Of a stretch of 64,000 nucleotides of DNA, positions 35,464-44,197 are shown piece by piece (position 1 is the stretch's first letter; every line of letters begins with the position of its first letter). Source of the DNA: an uncultured bacterium (GTDB lineage: Bacteria > Planctomycetota > UBA1135 > GCA-002686595); NCBI GenBank assembly GCA_938075305.1, contig CALJGV010000008.1:1-64000 (forward strand). Reading direction: 5' to 3'. Both the position numbers and the translations under genes were made by a program. The notes beneath the pieces were generated by a model. That model was not told where the DNA came from. It did no database searches and saw only the letters and a program-made list of their open reading frames with translations.

Positions 35464-35940
35464 TCAGGCGGCTGCCTGGCGCTCGCCTCCTTGGCCCAAT
35501 TCAGGGGAGTCGGTGCTCTGGGAGTCCTTCCGGATCGGGCGCGTCGCCTCGTTGAGGAGAGTGGCCAGCTCCTTCAGCTCATCTCCCGAGCGCAGGCGGA
35601 TGTCCTGGGGCTGTTCGCCGGCGGCGACGGCCTTGAGGAAGACGTCGAACCGGTAGAGCGGTCCGGCGAAGCGGAAGCTCGCGATGACGCCCACGAGCAA
35701 CGTGAGTGGCAGGAACACCACCGCCGACCAGCCCAGCAGCTGGACCCCGACCGACCACATCTGTTCGGTCATGAGGGGCGCCCCGTCGGAAGCCGCGGCG
35801 GCGGTCTTCCCGATCAGCGCGTCGAGGAGCACGAACTGGAGCCCCAGCATGAGGGCGATGAGGCCAACGAACTTGGCGCTCAGCCTGAGCTGGAGTCCGG
35901 GCCTGATGAGCTTGCGCCGTCGTCTGAATCGCTGGGCCAT
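35464..35940 (-). CDS. HAMP-like two-helix membrane protein
   Basis: 158 residues. Basic N-terminus, two transmembrane helices (residues ~22-41 and ~66-86) with a short periplasmic loop, then a HAMP-like segment (FAGPLYRFDVFLKAVAAGEQ...LRSGDELKELATLLNEA). No kinase, cyclase or methyl-accepting domain follows. Such stand-alone HAMP proteins could act as adaptors for the neighbouring kinase. The ATG at 35940 was chosen because upstream codons are proline-rich and unlike a protein. Confidence 0.75.
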   Translation of the reverse strand: MAQRFRRRRKLIRPGLQLRLSAKFVGLIALMLGLQFVLLDALIGKTAAAASDGAPLMTEQMWSVGVQLLGWSAVVFLPLTLLVGVIASFRFAGPLYRFDVFLKAVAAGEQPQDIRLRSGDELKELATLLNEATRPIRKDSQSTDSPELGQGGERQAAA

Positions 35941-36096
35941 AGTTAGGTGCGGGGGGCTGGACCCCTCGGCTTGGATCGGAAGTCCGGAGAACGCACCTTG
36001 AGGCGATCTGGCCATCTCGGGTCCCCCTCCATGGGGTTCCCTCGGGCTCCCCCAGAGGTGCTCAATCGGGGGCGGTGGAGGCCTCAATCGGGCGGC

Positions 36097-37386
36097 CTAC
36101 CTGGGCTTTCCGGCGGGGTGGGGGCGGAGGCACCCCTGGGCTTGCTGATAGGACCGCAAGGCGGTCAGGGCGGCCTCGTGCACGGCGGGTTCAGGGTGCC
36201 CGACATAGGATCGCACGAGGGTCAGGGCGGAGGGCGACCGCAGCGTGCCCAGTGCGCTCAAGGCGAGGCAGAGGGTGGGACCGTCGCCCCCGTGCAGGAG
36301 GTCCCCGACGCGGACCGCGATCTCTTCATGGAAGAGCCGCTTGGTGCAGATATCCCTCAGGATGGCGAGCTGGCCGGACCGAGGGGCGAAGACGAGGTCG
36401 TCCAGCTGGGACTGGCCTTCCGCGTCCCACCAGGCGAGCTGGTCGTCGAACCACTGGTTCCACCGCCGGGCGTCGGGCGGGAGGGTCATGCCAGTCAACC
36501 GGTGGAGGGCGGTGTGCGCTGCATTGACCACCGTGGCGTCCGCGTCTCGGAGGCGCTGGATGAGCGGGCGGACGTGGGCGCGTTCACCGATTCTCGCGAG
36601 GCAGGCGGCAGCCTCGTGACGGGCAAAGGGACGCGGGTCATCGAGGTACGCGGCCACGCGGTCCGCGATCTCCGGGGCGGGCCCCGCCGGCCGTCGTTGG
36701 AGCGCCAGGTGGATTCGATTCAGGACCGAGGGGTCACTGGTGGGCACCGAACCCAGGAGGCGGGCCAGGGCGCCCGCGGAGAAGTCCGGGTCGGCCCCTG
36801 CGGCCACCCCGTCGATGATGGGCCGCCTGAGCGGGTCGGGCGCTTGCCGGTAGAGGCCGTCCAGCTCGGGGAGCCTGTAGAGCCGCAGCGAGGTGGCGTC
36901 CATGAGAGAGCGCTTCAGGCGCTCGGGCGCCTCGCCCGCTCGATCCGGCGCCACGCCGGTCGCGCTCGCGACCAGCTCGACGAGCTCCCTGAAGGCCCCC
37001 GGGCTCCGCTTCGATCGGAGAATCTCGACGCCGAGGGCGAGGGCATGGGCTTGGGCCTCGGAGGGGATGGTGGGCCGAGAGAGGAGCCCCCGGAGCACGC
37101 CTGGGACCTCCTCAGCTGTGCGTCGAACCCGGGCGACCTCCGCGCCCTGGCCAGGCGAGCTTCTGGCGCGTGCTCGCCCATGGTCGAGACCCTCGAGCCA
37201 TCGCGTCACTTCCTCAAGGCTCGCGTCCAGGAGGATGACGGCGAGGTCCGCCGCCGTGAGCTCGTCCGGCGCGACCCTGGCGATCCTCGCGGCCAGCTCG
37301 TCCGGCGGAGGCGTAGGCCCTCCCTGGGCACCCGGAGCGGCGAGGACGGGGGTGACCGTCAGAATCAGTGTTGCCAGAGTACGCAT
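36097..37386 (-). CDS. Secreted HEAT-repeat protein
   Basis: 429 residues with a signal peptide (MRTLATLILTVTPVLA). The body is helical with HEAT-like repeats, clearest at DPRPFARHEAAACLARIGE, DADATVVNAAHTALHRLTG and HPEPAVHEAALTALRSYQQ. Repeats usually make protein contacts. The ATG shares one base with the stop of the PilX-like gene (TGATG), so it belongs to the pilin-like operon. Direct function unknown. Confidence 0.8.
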   Translation of the reverse strand: MRTLATLILTVTPVLAAPGAQGGPTPPPDELAARIARVAPDELTAADLAVILLDASLEEVTRWLEGLDHGRARARSSPGQGAEVARVRRTAEEVPGVLRGLLSRPTIPSEAQAHALALGVEILRSKRSPGAFRELVELVASATGVAPDRAGEAPERLKRSLMDATSLRLYRLPELDGLYRQAPDPLRRPIIDGVAAGADPDFSAGALARLLGSVPTSDPSVLNRIHLALQRRPAGPAPEIADRVAAYLDDPRPFARHEAAACLARIGERAHVRPLIQRLRDADATVVNAAHTALHRLTGMTLPPDARRWNQWFDDQLAWWDAEGQSQLDDLVFAPRSGQLAILRDICTKRLFHEEIAVRVGDLLHGGDGPTLCLALSALGTLRSPSALTLVRSYVGHPEPAVHEAALTALRSYQQAQGCLRPHPAGKPR

Positions 37387-39254
37387 CACTTGAACACGGG
37401 CGCTGCGTCCATCATCGCGATCTTCTTGAGCAGGATCTCTGTCTCGAGTTCGCGGGAGAGCTCTAGGAGTCCGTCCTCGCCCAGGTGGAGGGGCGCGGAC
37501 TGCGTCGCCGACAGTGACGCTCGGACCTGATCGCACTTCTCCCGGTAGGCGTCGACGTTCCCATCGAAGTCGGCGCCGGTGGGGCGGAGCCAGGGCCGCA
37601 ACGTTCCGTTCCGCGTGTCGACCCAGCGCATCCTCATCAACCGCTCGGAGCCGCTGGGGAGGTCTCCCACGTTTCCGGTGAAGATGGTCGGCTCGCCTGT
37701 ATCGTCGAGCAGGATCGCCTCGCATTCGGTCTCTGGCGCGGCCGTTGGAGAGGGAATGGGGGTGATCCCCTGGAGCCGGAGGGTGGTCCTCGGGTCGATC
37801 GCCAGCCGGCGGGCAAGCCCGTCGCCGATCGGGACGATCTGCCAGGAGGCGATGCGCGGCGCCGCCGCTGCGCCCTGGCCCCCTGTGGCGAGGGCGGCGT
37901 CGAAGCTCAGGCGGGCCCCGGGTTCAGTCTCGAGCCAGCGCGCGGTGATCGCGCCGAGCCAGCGGAGGTCTGTGGGGACGACGACCCGGTCGCCCGGCGC
38001 GTAGAGCATTCCATGGAAGCGCCCCTGGGTCGGAAGGGTGGCATGCTCGCGAAGTCCCTCGGGAGGCGCGACGAAGAGGGACGTGCCCTGGGACCCCTGC
38101 TCGGGGGCGAGCGAGTGCAGCGCGCTGTCGGGAGCGGACTGGATGCCGTCCGAGAGGAAGACGTGGATGGGCCCGGCCGAGTCGTCGAAGAGCAGCTGCG
38201 CGCCCGTCTCGAGCCGCAGGGTCTCGGCGCTGAGCACAAGCGGCCCCTCGAGCCGCAGGCTCGCGCCGGAGGAGACCACCAGGTCACCTGCGACCTCCAC
38301 GCTGGACTCGAGCCCCAGGCCGACCTCTGCCCCTGTGACCGTGTGGTCGCCATTGAGGGTGGCGACGGTCCTGGGCCGGAGGGCCGGGGGGGGGATGAAG
38401 CCCAGCGGGTCGAGGTCAATGATCCCGTTCACCACAGCGTCGCCTGAGGAGAGGACGAAGCCCTCGATGTCGGCGTGGATCATGGTGGAGGCCGCCGTCG
38501 AGGCGGTGGCGGCCGTGGTGGAGACCTCGGTTGAGGTGCTCCCGGTCGGGGCCTCAGGCGACGGCTCCTGGGGACGGGAGGCTCCGGAGGAGCCCTTCTG
38601 GAGCTCGCCTCCTGATTTGGACTCCTCGGCGGAGGGCGTCTCGGCGACCCATTCGCCCCAGGTGAAGGTCGAGGACTCAGCGGAGGCTCCGCTCGATCCA
38701 TCGAGGTTGATCTGCCCGAGGGTTCCGAGCCTACCGACCAGGCCCGTGGTCCGATGGGGCGCGGTGGCCGTCACCTGGGAGTCGTAGGTCCCGTCGGTGG
38801 AGTCGAAGCCGTCGATGAGCGTGCCCTGGCCGATCTCCACGCCCTCGATCCCGAAGAAGCCGCGGCTGGTGATTGGATTCAGGTTGGGCACGATGATGCT
38901 CCTGAGCACGAACTCCGCCGTGCGCACCTGGGCCGTACAGCGCAGCTCGATGGATCGGTCGGGCCGGTCCTGGGCCTCCACCCAGAAGAACCCCTCACCG
39001 AACGCCGCGGGGATCTCCTCCGAGGCCATCTCACCGCTCTTCCCCTGGCTGATGGCGAGCGTGGCCTCGGCGATTCCGGCCTCGGCCACGTACAGGGCGG
39101 CGCGGCGATCGATGCTGAAGCGCTGGTCCCCGTCGATCGTCGTCTGGACCTGACGCAGGGTGGCGCTGATGGCGCCCACCGCGAGGACGGCGATGAGCGA
39201 CAGGAGCAGCGCGGCGCCGCGGCGCCGATTGTGGGGGTGGGGTACTACCTGCAT
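37386..39254 (-). CDS. PilX-like pilus/pseudopilus assembly protein
   Basis: 622 residues. Starts with a basic tip, RRRGAALLLSLIAVLAVGAIS, the hydrophobic N-helix of PilX-type proteins that are inserted like prepilins; YVAEAGIAEA is the typical following segment. The rest (~550 residues) is a large extracytoplasmic beta-rich region with a serine/threonine-rich stretch near residues 190-260. Far larger than usual PilX (~200 residues). It starts 6 nt after a prepilin gene, which supports a role in the same filament. Confidence 0.78.
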   Translation of the reverse strand: MQVVPHPHNRRRGAALLLSLIAVLAVGAISATLRQVQTTIDGDQRFSIDRRAALYVAEAGIAEATLAISQGKSGEMASEEIPAAFGEGFFWVEAQDRPDRSIELRCTAQVRTAEFVLRSIIVPNLNPITSRGFFGIEGVEIGQGTLIDGFDSTDGTYDSQVTATAPHRTTGLVGRLGTLGQINLDGSSGASAESSTFTWGEWVAETPSAEESKSGGELQKGSSGASRPQEPSPEAPTGSTSTEVSTTAATASTAASTMIHADIEGFVLSSGDAVVNGIIDLDPLGFIPPPALRPRTVATLNGDHTVTGAEVGLGLESSVEVAGDLVVSSGASLRLEGPLVLSAETLRLETGAQLLFDDSAGPIHVFLSDGIQSAPDSALHSLAPEQGSQGTSLFVAPPEGLREHATLPTQGRFHGMLYAPGDRVVVPTDLRWLGAITARWLETEPGARLSFDAALATGGQGAAAAPRIASWQIVPIGDGLARRLAIDPRTTLRLQGITPIPSPTAAPETECEAILLDDTGEPTIFTGNVGDLPSGSERLMRMRWVDTRNGTLRPWLRPTGADFDGNVDAYREKCDQVRASLSATQSAPLHLGEDGLLELSRELETEILLKKIAMMDAAPVFK

Positions 39255-39260
39255 GGCACT

Positions 39261-39866
39261 TCAGTTCCGGCAATAGATGTGCTGCGTCCTCTGCATGGGG
39301 CGGGCGCGCCCGTCATGACCCACGCGCTCCACAGTGACGTGGATATCCACCCGGGGCCCGTCCATCGTGAAGGCGAGCCCGGCCTCATCCTCGATGGCGT
39401 TCCCGTTGTCATCGGTGCCGTTGTTGGGCACCTCGTGCATGTAGGTCGAAGGAACCGCGGTGGACCAGACGACCCGCCGCTCCTGTGCGCTCGACGGGTT
39501 CTCTCGCCAGACGATCTTCCCGGCCTCGGGGGTCGTCGGCGCCCACTTGATCTCCTCCACGGGGCCGTGGACGACGCCGCTCTCCTCGACGCCGAGGCAC
39601 GCCTGGAAGCGGACGTACTCGGACGACAGCGGCTTGAGCTGGGGCCCGTCGAGCGCCGCGGCGTCGGCGCCCATGAGGGCCAGGGCGATCCTGTCCACGG
39701 TCTGGTTGAGCTCGTTGGAGACCCTGGCTGCGAAGGTCCCGGTGACCGCGGCGGCGCGGCCGGCGCGGAGGACCATGGCGATGTTGATCGAGATCAGCAC
39801 CAGGATCGTGAACGAGATCAGGACCTCCACGAGCGTGTACCCCCCCCTTCGTGAATGAGCGATCAA
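39261..39866 (-). CDS. Type IV prepilin-like protein
   Basis: 201 residues from a TTG start that overlaps the previous prepilin stop as TTGA. A short leader (8 residues) ends at RRGG, followed by YTLVEVLISFTILVLISINIAM: the prepilin-peptidase site and N-terminal methylated helix with the conserved glutamate at +5. The C-terminal part contains VPNNGTDDNGNAIEDE, an acidic loop that could bind calcium. Likely a minor pseudopilin (PilW/GspJ-like). Confidence 0.85.
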   Translation of the reverse strand: MIAHSRRGGYTLVEVLISFTILVLISINIAMVLRAGRAAAVTGTFAARVSNELNQTVDRIALALMGADAAALDGPQLKPLSSEYVRFQACLGVEESGVVHGPVEEIKWAPTTPEAGKIVWRENPSSAQERRVVWSTAVPSTYMHEVPNNGTDDNGNAIEDEAGLAFTMDGPRVDIHVTVERVGHDGRARPMQRTQHIYCRN

Positions 39867-40447
39867 AGGTCGGTCTTCTCCAGGTCCATGAGGAGGGTGG
39901 AGACCTCGAGGGAGCGGTCGCCGAGCTGACTCCGCCACTCCACACGGACCGTGACCGGGAGGACCAGGTAGTCCATGGAGCAGTCACCGGGGAGGATGTG
40001 GAGGTCCCCGTTCAGGTCCCGCGGGAGGCCGAACTTCGGCTGCTCGAAGGTCTCATCCAGGACCGTGCCGTCTCCGGGCAGTAGCACCTGCCCGATCGGC
40101 TTCGGCTGGCCCTGTTCGTCGAGCACGGCGGAGAGCCCCACGACATCGAAGTAGGGTCCGAACGCGGTCCCCTCACCTTCGGGGTCGTCCGTCGGGTTCT
40201 CATTGAAGAGTGCGAAGACGAGCTCCATCGGCATGGAGCGGATCTGCTCCATGCAGTTCATGGCGCCCTCCGCCGCGACCGCTCGCTGCTGCCGCGTCAC
40301 GGTGTTCGCGACGGCTGCGGTCACGGAGGTCGAGAGCATGTACGTGGCGACGGTGCCGACCACGATGGCGATCATGACCTCGATCAGAGTGAATCCACTC
40401 TGGCCGCGGCCCGCGCGCGCTCCCGATGCTGTCCCCTTCGCCTTCAA
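39863..40447 (-). CDS. Type IV prepilin-like protein (PilV/GspI-like)
   Basis: 194 residues. The leader ends GQSG, then FTLIEVMIAIVVGTVATYML: a canonical prepilin cleavage site and helix with Glu at +5. First gene of the pilin-like operon. The TTG start at 40447 is preceded by TAGGAG at 5 nt, a good ribosome binding site. No pilus motor ATPase, platform protein or prepilin peptidase is in the window, so the assembly machinery must be elsewhere. Confidence 0.87.
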   Translation of the reverse strand: MKAKGTASGARAGRGQSGFTLIEVMIAIVVGTVATYMLSTSVTAAVANTVTRQQRAVAAEGAMNCMEQIRSMPMELVFALFNENPTDDPEGEGTAFGPYFDVVGLSAVLDEQGQPKPIGQVLLPGDGTVLDETFEQPKFGLPRDLNGDLHILPGDCSMDYLVLPVTVRVEWRSQLGDRSLEVSTLLMDLEKTDL

Positions 40448-40597
40448 GAAATCTCCTAACCCCGGACTGGGAGATCGACGGAGCCGCCGGAGGGCCTTGA
40501 GCCACGGAGGAGATTCGCCAGCCCTGGTTCACACTGCGACGGCGCCGTGACCTGTGCTTGGGCCGACCCTGGCCGGTCTCAGAAGGAGAGGGGCGGC

Positions 40598-42385
40598 TCA
40601 GAGGCCGAACTGGCGGCGGACCCAATCGGGGCGCGAATAGTCCCAGTTGAGCTCGGCCATGCCCGCGACGAGGGCCGGATAGAGCCCGAGGAGCACGTCG
40701 ATCAGCCCGTGGTCCTGGCCTGCGGCGTCGAGGTACTCCACGAACGCGCGCTGCTCCGTCGGGCGGCGCCGCTGGGGGTCGAGGACCGCACGCCAGGCGT
40801 CCCCGAAGGAGCCCCCGGTCTCCTGCTTGCGCTGGTGGATGACGAGGTGCAGCAGATCGACCAGGGGCAGGAAGCGTTCCTCGCTGGCGCCCCAGTCCAG
40901 GTAGCCCGTGATGCGGCCCTCGTGGTCCAACTGGAGGTGCTTGGCGCGCAGGTCCGCGTGGTAGACGCCGAGCCGGATCGAGCGGCCGACGAGCTGCTGC
41001 CTCGCCCGCGCGACCATCTGGCGGATCCTGTCCCGCGTCCCCTCACTGTGGATCAGGTCGAGGACGAGATCGAAGCGCGGTTGCAGGAGCGAGTCGAAGA
41101 GCCCGTCGTCCAGGAGCGTGGCCCCCGGCTCGAGGAGGTGGACGAGCTGCCGGGCGGCTTCGGAGAACATGCGCTCCGTGAGCCGGCGGTCGCCCGTGAT
41201 GTCCGTCCCGTTGAGTCCGTCGACTCGGCGCTCGACGGCCACCTCGGCCCCCTCGAACTCCCCGTGGAAGAGCGGCTCGGGGACGGGAACGCCAGGGACA
41301 CCGGAGTGGATGCGCGTGAGCCATTCGTGGTGGAGCGCGACCATCCGCCGCTTGGCCGGCTGGAGCGCGACGTGGACGGTCCAGCGGCCCTCCGGCCCGG
41401 CGCGCTCCGGGATGGCCGTGTGCATCAGGGCATCGTTGCTCCGCGTCGCCACCAGCATGTCCACCTCGGGCCGAGCCTCGCCGCAGCTGGCCGCGACCTC
41501 GTCGAGGAGGCGCTCGATCCGGCTGGCCCCCCGGGGGCGGCGCCGTGCGAGGATGGCGAAGGACGGGGTCAGCCAGGGGAAGAGCCCGAGCCTGGCGCCG
41601 AGGACCTTCAGCCGGTTCTTGCGCTCCCTGGGGCCGATGGTCAGGCGGGGCCGCGGCCCGTCCAGGGCGACCACGTGGCTGAACTCCCGGGCGTGCGGGT
41701 AGAGCGAGTACGCCTCGGCCTCGCCCCAGGCGCCGCGGACCGCCGCGCGGGTCGCGGGGAGCGCGCGCTCCCCGCGCGACGGGTGGAGGACCTCCCGGAG
41801 CAGGTGCAGCGGGTGCCTTCGGAATGCGCCGCGGCGACCTGTGGAGCGCTTGTAACCGAGCCGGTTGTCCGCGGTGACGAGGAGCTCGCCGCGGCTGACC
41901 CGGTGGAGCTCATCGAGGGTGAAGCCCCAGCCGGTGGACGGGCCGGGCAGCCCCCCCTCGAGGACGACCAGGTCGAAGCTCCCGTCACGGAACGGGAGCT
42001 TGGCGTCGTCCCCCGCAGCCACCGCGGTGGTGGTCCCTGGTGCGAGGGCCGCGGCGCGGTCCTTGGCGAAGCGGAGACGCGCGGCGCTCTGTTCCACCAC
42101 GGTGACGCTGAAGCCGAGGGTCCCGAGGGCCACCGGGGTCCCGCTGAAGCCGTTGCCGAGGAAGAGGGCGCGGCCGCCTCGGCCGCCGAGCAACATGGCC
42201 CAGGCCCCCCGGCTCTCCTTCATGAGCATCATGAGCTCATCGGCCTCACCCGCCGGCAGCCCCAGGACGAGCAGCTCCAGCCGCCTCTTGAAGGGCTCGT
42301 CGCCCTCGAGGAAGCGCATCAGCGCCTGGCCCACGGCAGGGCTCGGGTCTGCGGCCCGGGGACCAGTGGAAGAAGCGCGCGACAT
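40598..42385 (-). CDS. Fusion: SAM-dependent methyltransferase and APH-like phosphotransferase
   Basis: 595 residues. The N-terminal half has a class I methyltransferase fold: ALFLGNGFSGTPVALG, VTVVEQSAARL, then DGSFDLVVLEGGLPG and a DELHRVSRGELLVTA strand. The C-terminal half (~330-595) is an aminoglycoside/choline-kinase-like domain with YHADLRAKH: His476 and Asp478 are present, but the metal-binding asparagine is replaced by His483; DWG (Asp497) replaces DFG. Could modify and phosphorylate a glycan or lipid, by analogy with envelope-glycan enzymes. The ATG at 42385 lies next to GAGGGG. 150 bp separate it from the prepilin gene. Confidence 0.8.
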   Translation of the reverse strand: MSRASSTGPRAADPSPAVGQALMRFLEGDEPFKRRLELLVLGLPAGEADELMMLMKESRGAWAMLLGGRGGRALFLGNGFSGTPVALGTLGFSVTVVEQSAARLRFAKDRAAALAPGTTTAVAAGDDAKLPFRDGSFDLVVLEGGLPGPSTGWGFTLDELHRVSRGELLVTADNRLGYKRSTGRRGAFRRHPLHLLREVLHPSRGERALPATRAAVRGAWGEAEAYSLYPHAREFSHVVALDGPRPRLTIGPRERKNRLKVLGARLGLFPWLTPSFAILARRRPRGASRIERLLDEVAASCGEARPEVDMLVATRSNDALMHTAIPERAGPEGRWTVHVALQPAKRRMVALHHEWLTRIHSGVPGVPVPEPLFHGEFEGAEVAVERRVDGLNGTDITGDRRLTERMFSEAARQLVHLLEPGATLLDDGLFDSLLQPRFDLVLDLIHSEGTRDRIRQMVARARQQLVGRSIRLGVYHADLRAKHLQLDHEGRITGYLDWGASEERFLPLVDLLHLVIHQRKQETGGSFGDAWRAVLDPQRRRPTEQRAFVEYLDAAGQDHGLIDVLLGLYPALVAGMAELNWDYSRPDWVRRQFGL

Positions 42386-42523
42386 ACCCCTCGAATCATG
42401 GCTGCCCCGGGGGGGGGATGGAACCTGGAGCCGGCGGCAAGAGTGCATGTGCCCCTTGGTGAGGCGAGATCAGGTCGGCGGGCGAGGTTTGGTGCCAATG
42501 GGTCCGTTCGCCATGATCTCCCC

Positions 42524-43366
42524 ATGCGCGTGGCGACCCTCGAGATGGACATCGGAGCCGGAGACCCCGAGAGCAACCTGGGGACGGCGCTCCGGGGGCT
42601 CCGGGCGGCGGGTGAGGCGGGAGCCGAGCTCGTGGTGCTGCCGGAGATGTGGCCCACTGGCTTCACGGCGGGCTCGGGGGAGGCGGAGATCGCCAGCTCG
42701 GAGCGGGCCCTCGAGGCGGTCGCAGCCGTCTCGGGCGAGCTGGACCTCGCGGTCATCGGGTCGGGGCCCGCGTCCGGGGGCGACGGCGCGCTGCCCACCA
42801 ACCGAGCCCACGTGATCGTGGGGGGGCGGGTGGCCGGCGGGTACGACAAGGTGCACCTGTTCTCTCCGACAGCGGAGACGCTGGCGTTCACCGCGGGTGA
42901 GGCGCCTCCTCGGCCCGTGGACCTCCCCCGGAGCGGCGCGCGGGTGGCGCCGATCGTCTGTTACGACCTCCGCTTCCCGGCGATCTCGAGGGCGGCGTTC
43001 CGGGCGGGGGCGGATCTCCTCGCCGTGGTGGCGCAGTGGCCCGAGGCGCGCGCGGCCCACTGGAGCGCGCTCCTGCACGGCCGCGCCGCGGAGTGCCAGG
43101 CCCACGTGATCGGTTGCAACCGCATCGGCGAGGAAGAGGTGGGGCGCCGTCGGATGCGGCTGCGGTTCCTCGGGGGATCGGCGGTTGTCGGACCCGGTGG
43201 TGAAGATGTGCCCGCGGGCGAGCGGCAGACCGTCGACGGGGGAGCGCGCCGGCCTGCGACCCTCTCGATCCACGACCTTGACCTCGACGAGAGCCGACGG
43301 CTGCGCCGCGAGGTGCCTGTGGCACGGGACGAGCGGCGGGACCTGTACCCCGGCTGGATCGAATGA
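42524..43366 (+). CDS. Carbon-nitrogen hydrolase (nitrilase superfamily, omega-amidase-like)
   Basis: 280 residues, cytoplasmic. The Glu-Lys-Cys triad is visible: LPEMWPTGF (Glu ~42), YDKVHLF (Lys ~107) and IVCYDLRFP (Cys ~146). Closest in look to the omega-amidase/Nit2/YafV branch that hydrolyses alpha-keto acid amides or deaminated glutathione. CATGAT lies 6 nt before the ATG. It is divergent from the fusion gene (138 bp gap) and followed immediately by a terminator. Confidence 0.88.
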   Translation: MRVATLEMDIGAGDPESNLGTALRGLRAAGEAGAELVVLPEMWPTGFTAGSGEAEIASSERALEAVAAVSGELDLAVIGSGPASGGDGALPTNRAHVIVGGRVAGGYDKVHLFSPTAETLAFTAGEAPPRPVDLPRSGARVAPIVCYDLRFPAISRAAFRAGADLLAVVAQWPEARAAHWSALLHGRAAECQAHVIGCNRIGEEEVGRRRMRLRFLGGSAVVGPGGEDVPAGERQTVDGGARRPATLSIHDLDLDESRRLRREVPVARDERRDLYPGWIE

Positions 43367-43369
43367 AAA

Positions 43370-43414
43370 GACCCCGCCGGATCCGCGAGCGGAGCTGGCG
43401 GGGTCACCCTTTTC
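43370..43414. terminator. Rho-independent terminator, probably bidirectional
   Basis: GACCCCGCC (43370-43378) pairs perfectly with GGCGGGGTC (43397-43405); an inner TCCG/CGGA stem extends the hairpin. On the plus strand it is followed by ACCCTTTTC; on the minus strand AAAAG at 43366-43370 gives CTTTT after the stem. It begins 4 nt after the amidase stop and separates it from the opposing unit ending at 43504. Confidence 0.85.
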
Positions 43415-43503
43415 TCGGCATGCGCGTCGGCCGCGCAACCTGCACGGATCACGGGTGGCCTGGGGCCGCCGTGGTCCGTGGTACGTCCGTGCCCCGGGTC
43501 GGT

Positions 43504-44085
43504 TCAGATGGGGGGCAGCTTCTTGCGCTCGAGCGGGCGGCTCTTGTCGCGCTTGCGGTGCTCGGCCGGGGCCGGGACCGGCACGTGGGTGGCCGCCTCC
43601 TCGAGCCGCCCTGCCACCTGGCTCGGCTCGGTGGAGCGGTCCGTGGTGACCTGGCTCAGGACCTTGCCGCCCAGGGTGGAGAGCCACCCCGACAGGCTCC
43701 CGGAGGCCTGGGTGAGGAAGATGGTTCGGGGGCTGTCCACATCGCACTCGATCGCACCGCTGGCGACGAGGACGCCGGTCCCTGACCAGCAGAGGACCTC
43801 GACGGAGACGCCCTTGGCGGAGCCCTCGACGATCGGGAAGAGCACCCGAGCGTGCGGGGCGAGCCTGTGCACTCGGCGCATTCCTCCCTCGAGGTTCTCG
43901 AAGACCAACCACTGGTCCGCTTCGGAGTGACTCCGGGCGGCGAAGTGGGTGGGGGTGAACTGGAGGCAGGTCGGGACCTCGGAACGTTGGATCGCCGGAG
44001 GGATCACGTCGAGGATGGGGACCTGGGAAACGCTGGCGGAGGCGGGGATTCCAGCGACGGCGAGGCTGAGGAGCGCGGAGAGCAT
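43504..44085 (-). CDS. Secreted protein of unknown function
   Basis: 193 residues with a cleavable signal (MLSALLSLAVAGIPASASV). A beta-rich domain follows (CLQFTPTHFAARSHSEADQW...RVHRLAPHARVLFPI...EVLCWSGTGVLVASG), then a proline/lysine-rich basic tail (EHRKRDKSRPLERKKLPPI). I do not recognise the family. It lies 112 nt after the CHAT gene on the same strand and may be a fourth member of the sigma/CHAT locus. Confidence 0.7.
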   Translation of the reverse strand: MLSALLSLAVAGIPASASVSQVPILDVIPPAIQRSEVPTCLQFTPTHFAARSHSEADQWLVFENLEGGMRRVHRLAPHARVLFPIVEGSAKGVSVEVLCWSGTGVLVASGAIECDVDSPRTIFLTQASGSLSGWLSTLGGKVLSQVTTDRSTEPSQVAGRLEEAATHVPVPAPAEHRKRDKSRPLERKKLPPI

Positions 44086-44197
44086 GGCTTGCCGCTTGTA
44101 TCGACGCTGTGCCCCATCCCCTTGAGGCGCAGGCGGGCCAGACGCGAAATTTCTTCCGCGTCGCTCCATCGCGCCCTGGCGCCCCGGAACGTGCGGG

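Noticed and set aside
40547-42523. N-terminal extension of the amidase gene across the opposite fusion gene
   Set aside because: The nitrilase fold begins at the ATG at 42524; the extension is antisense to a real gene.
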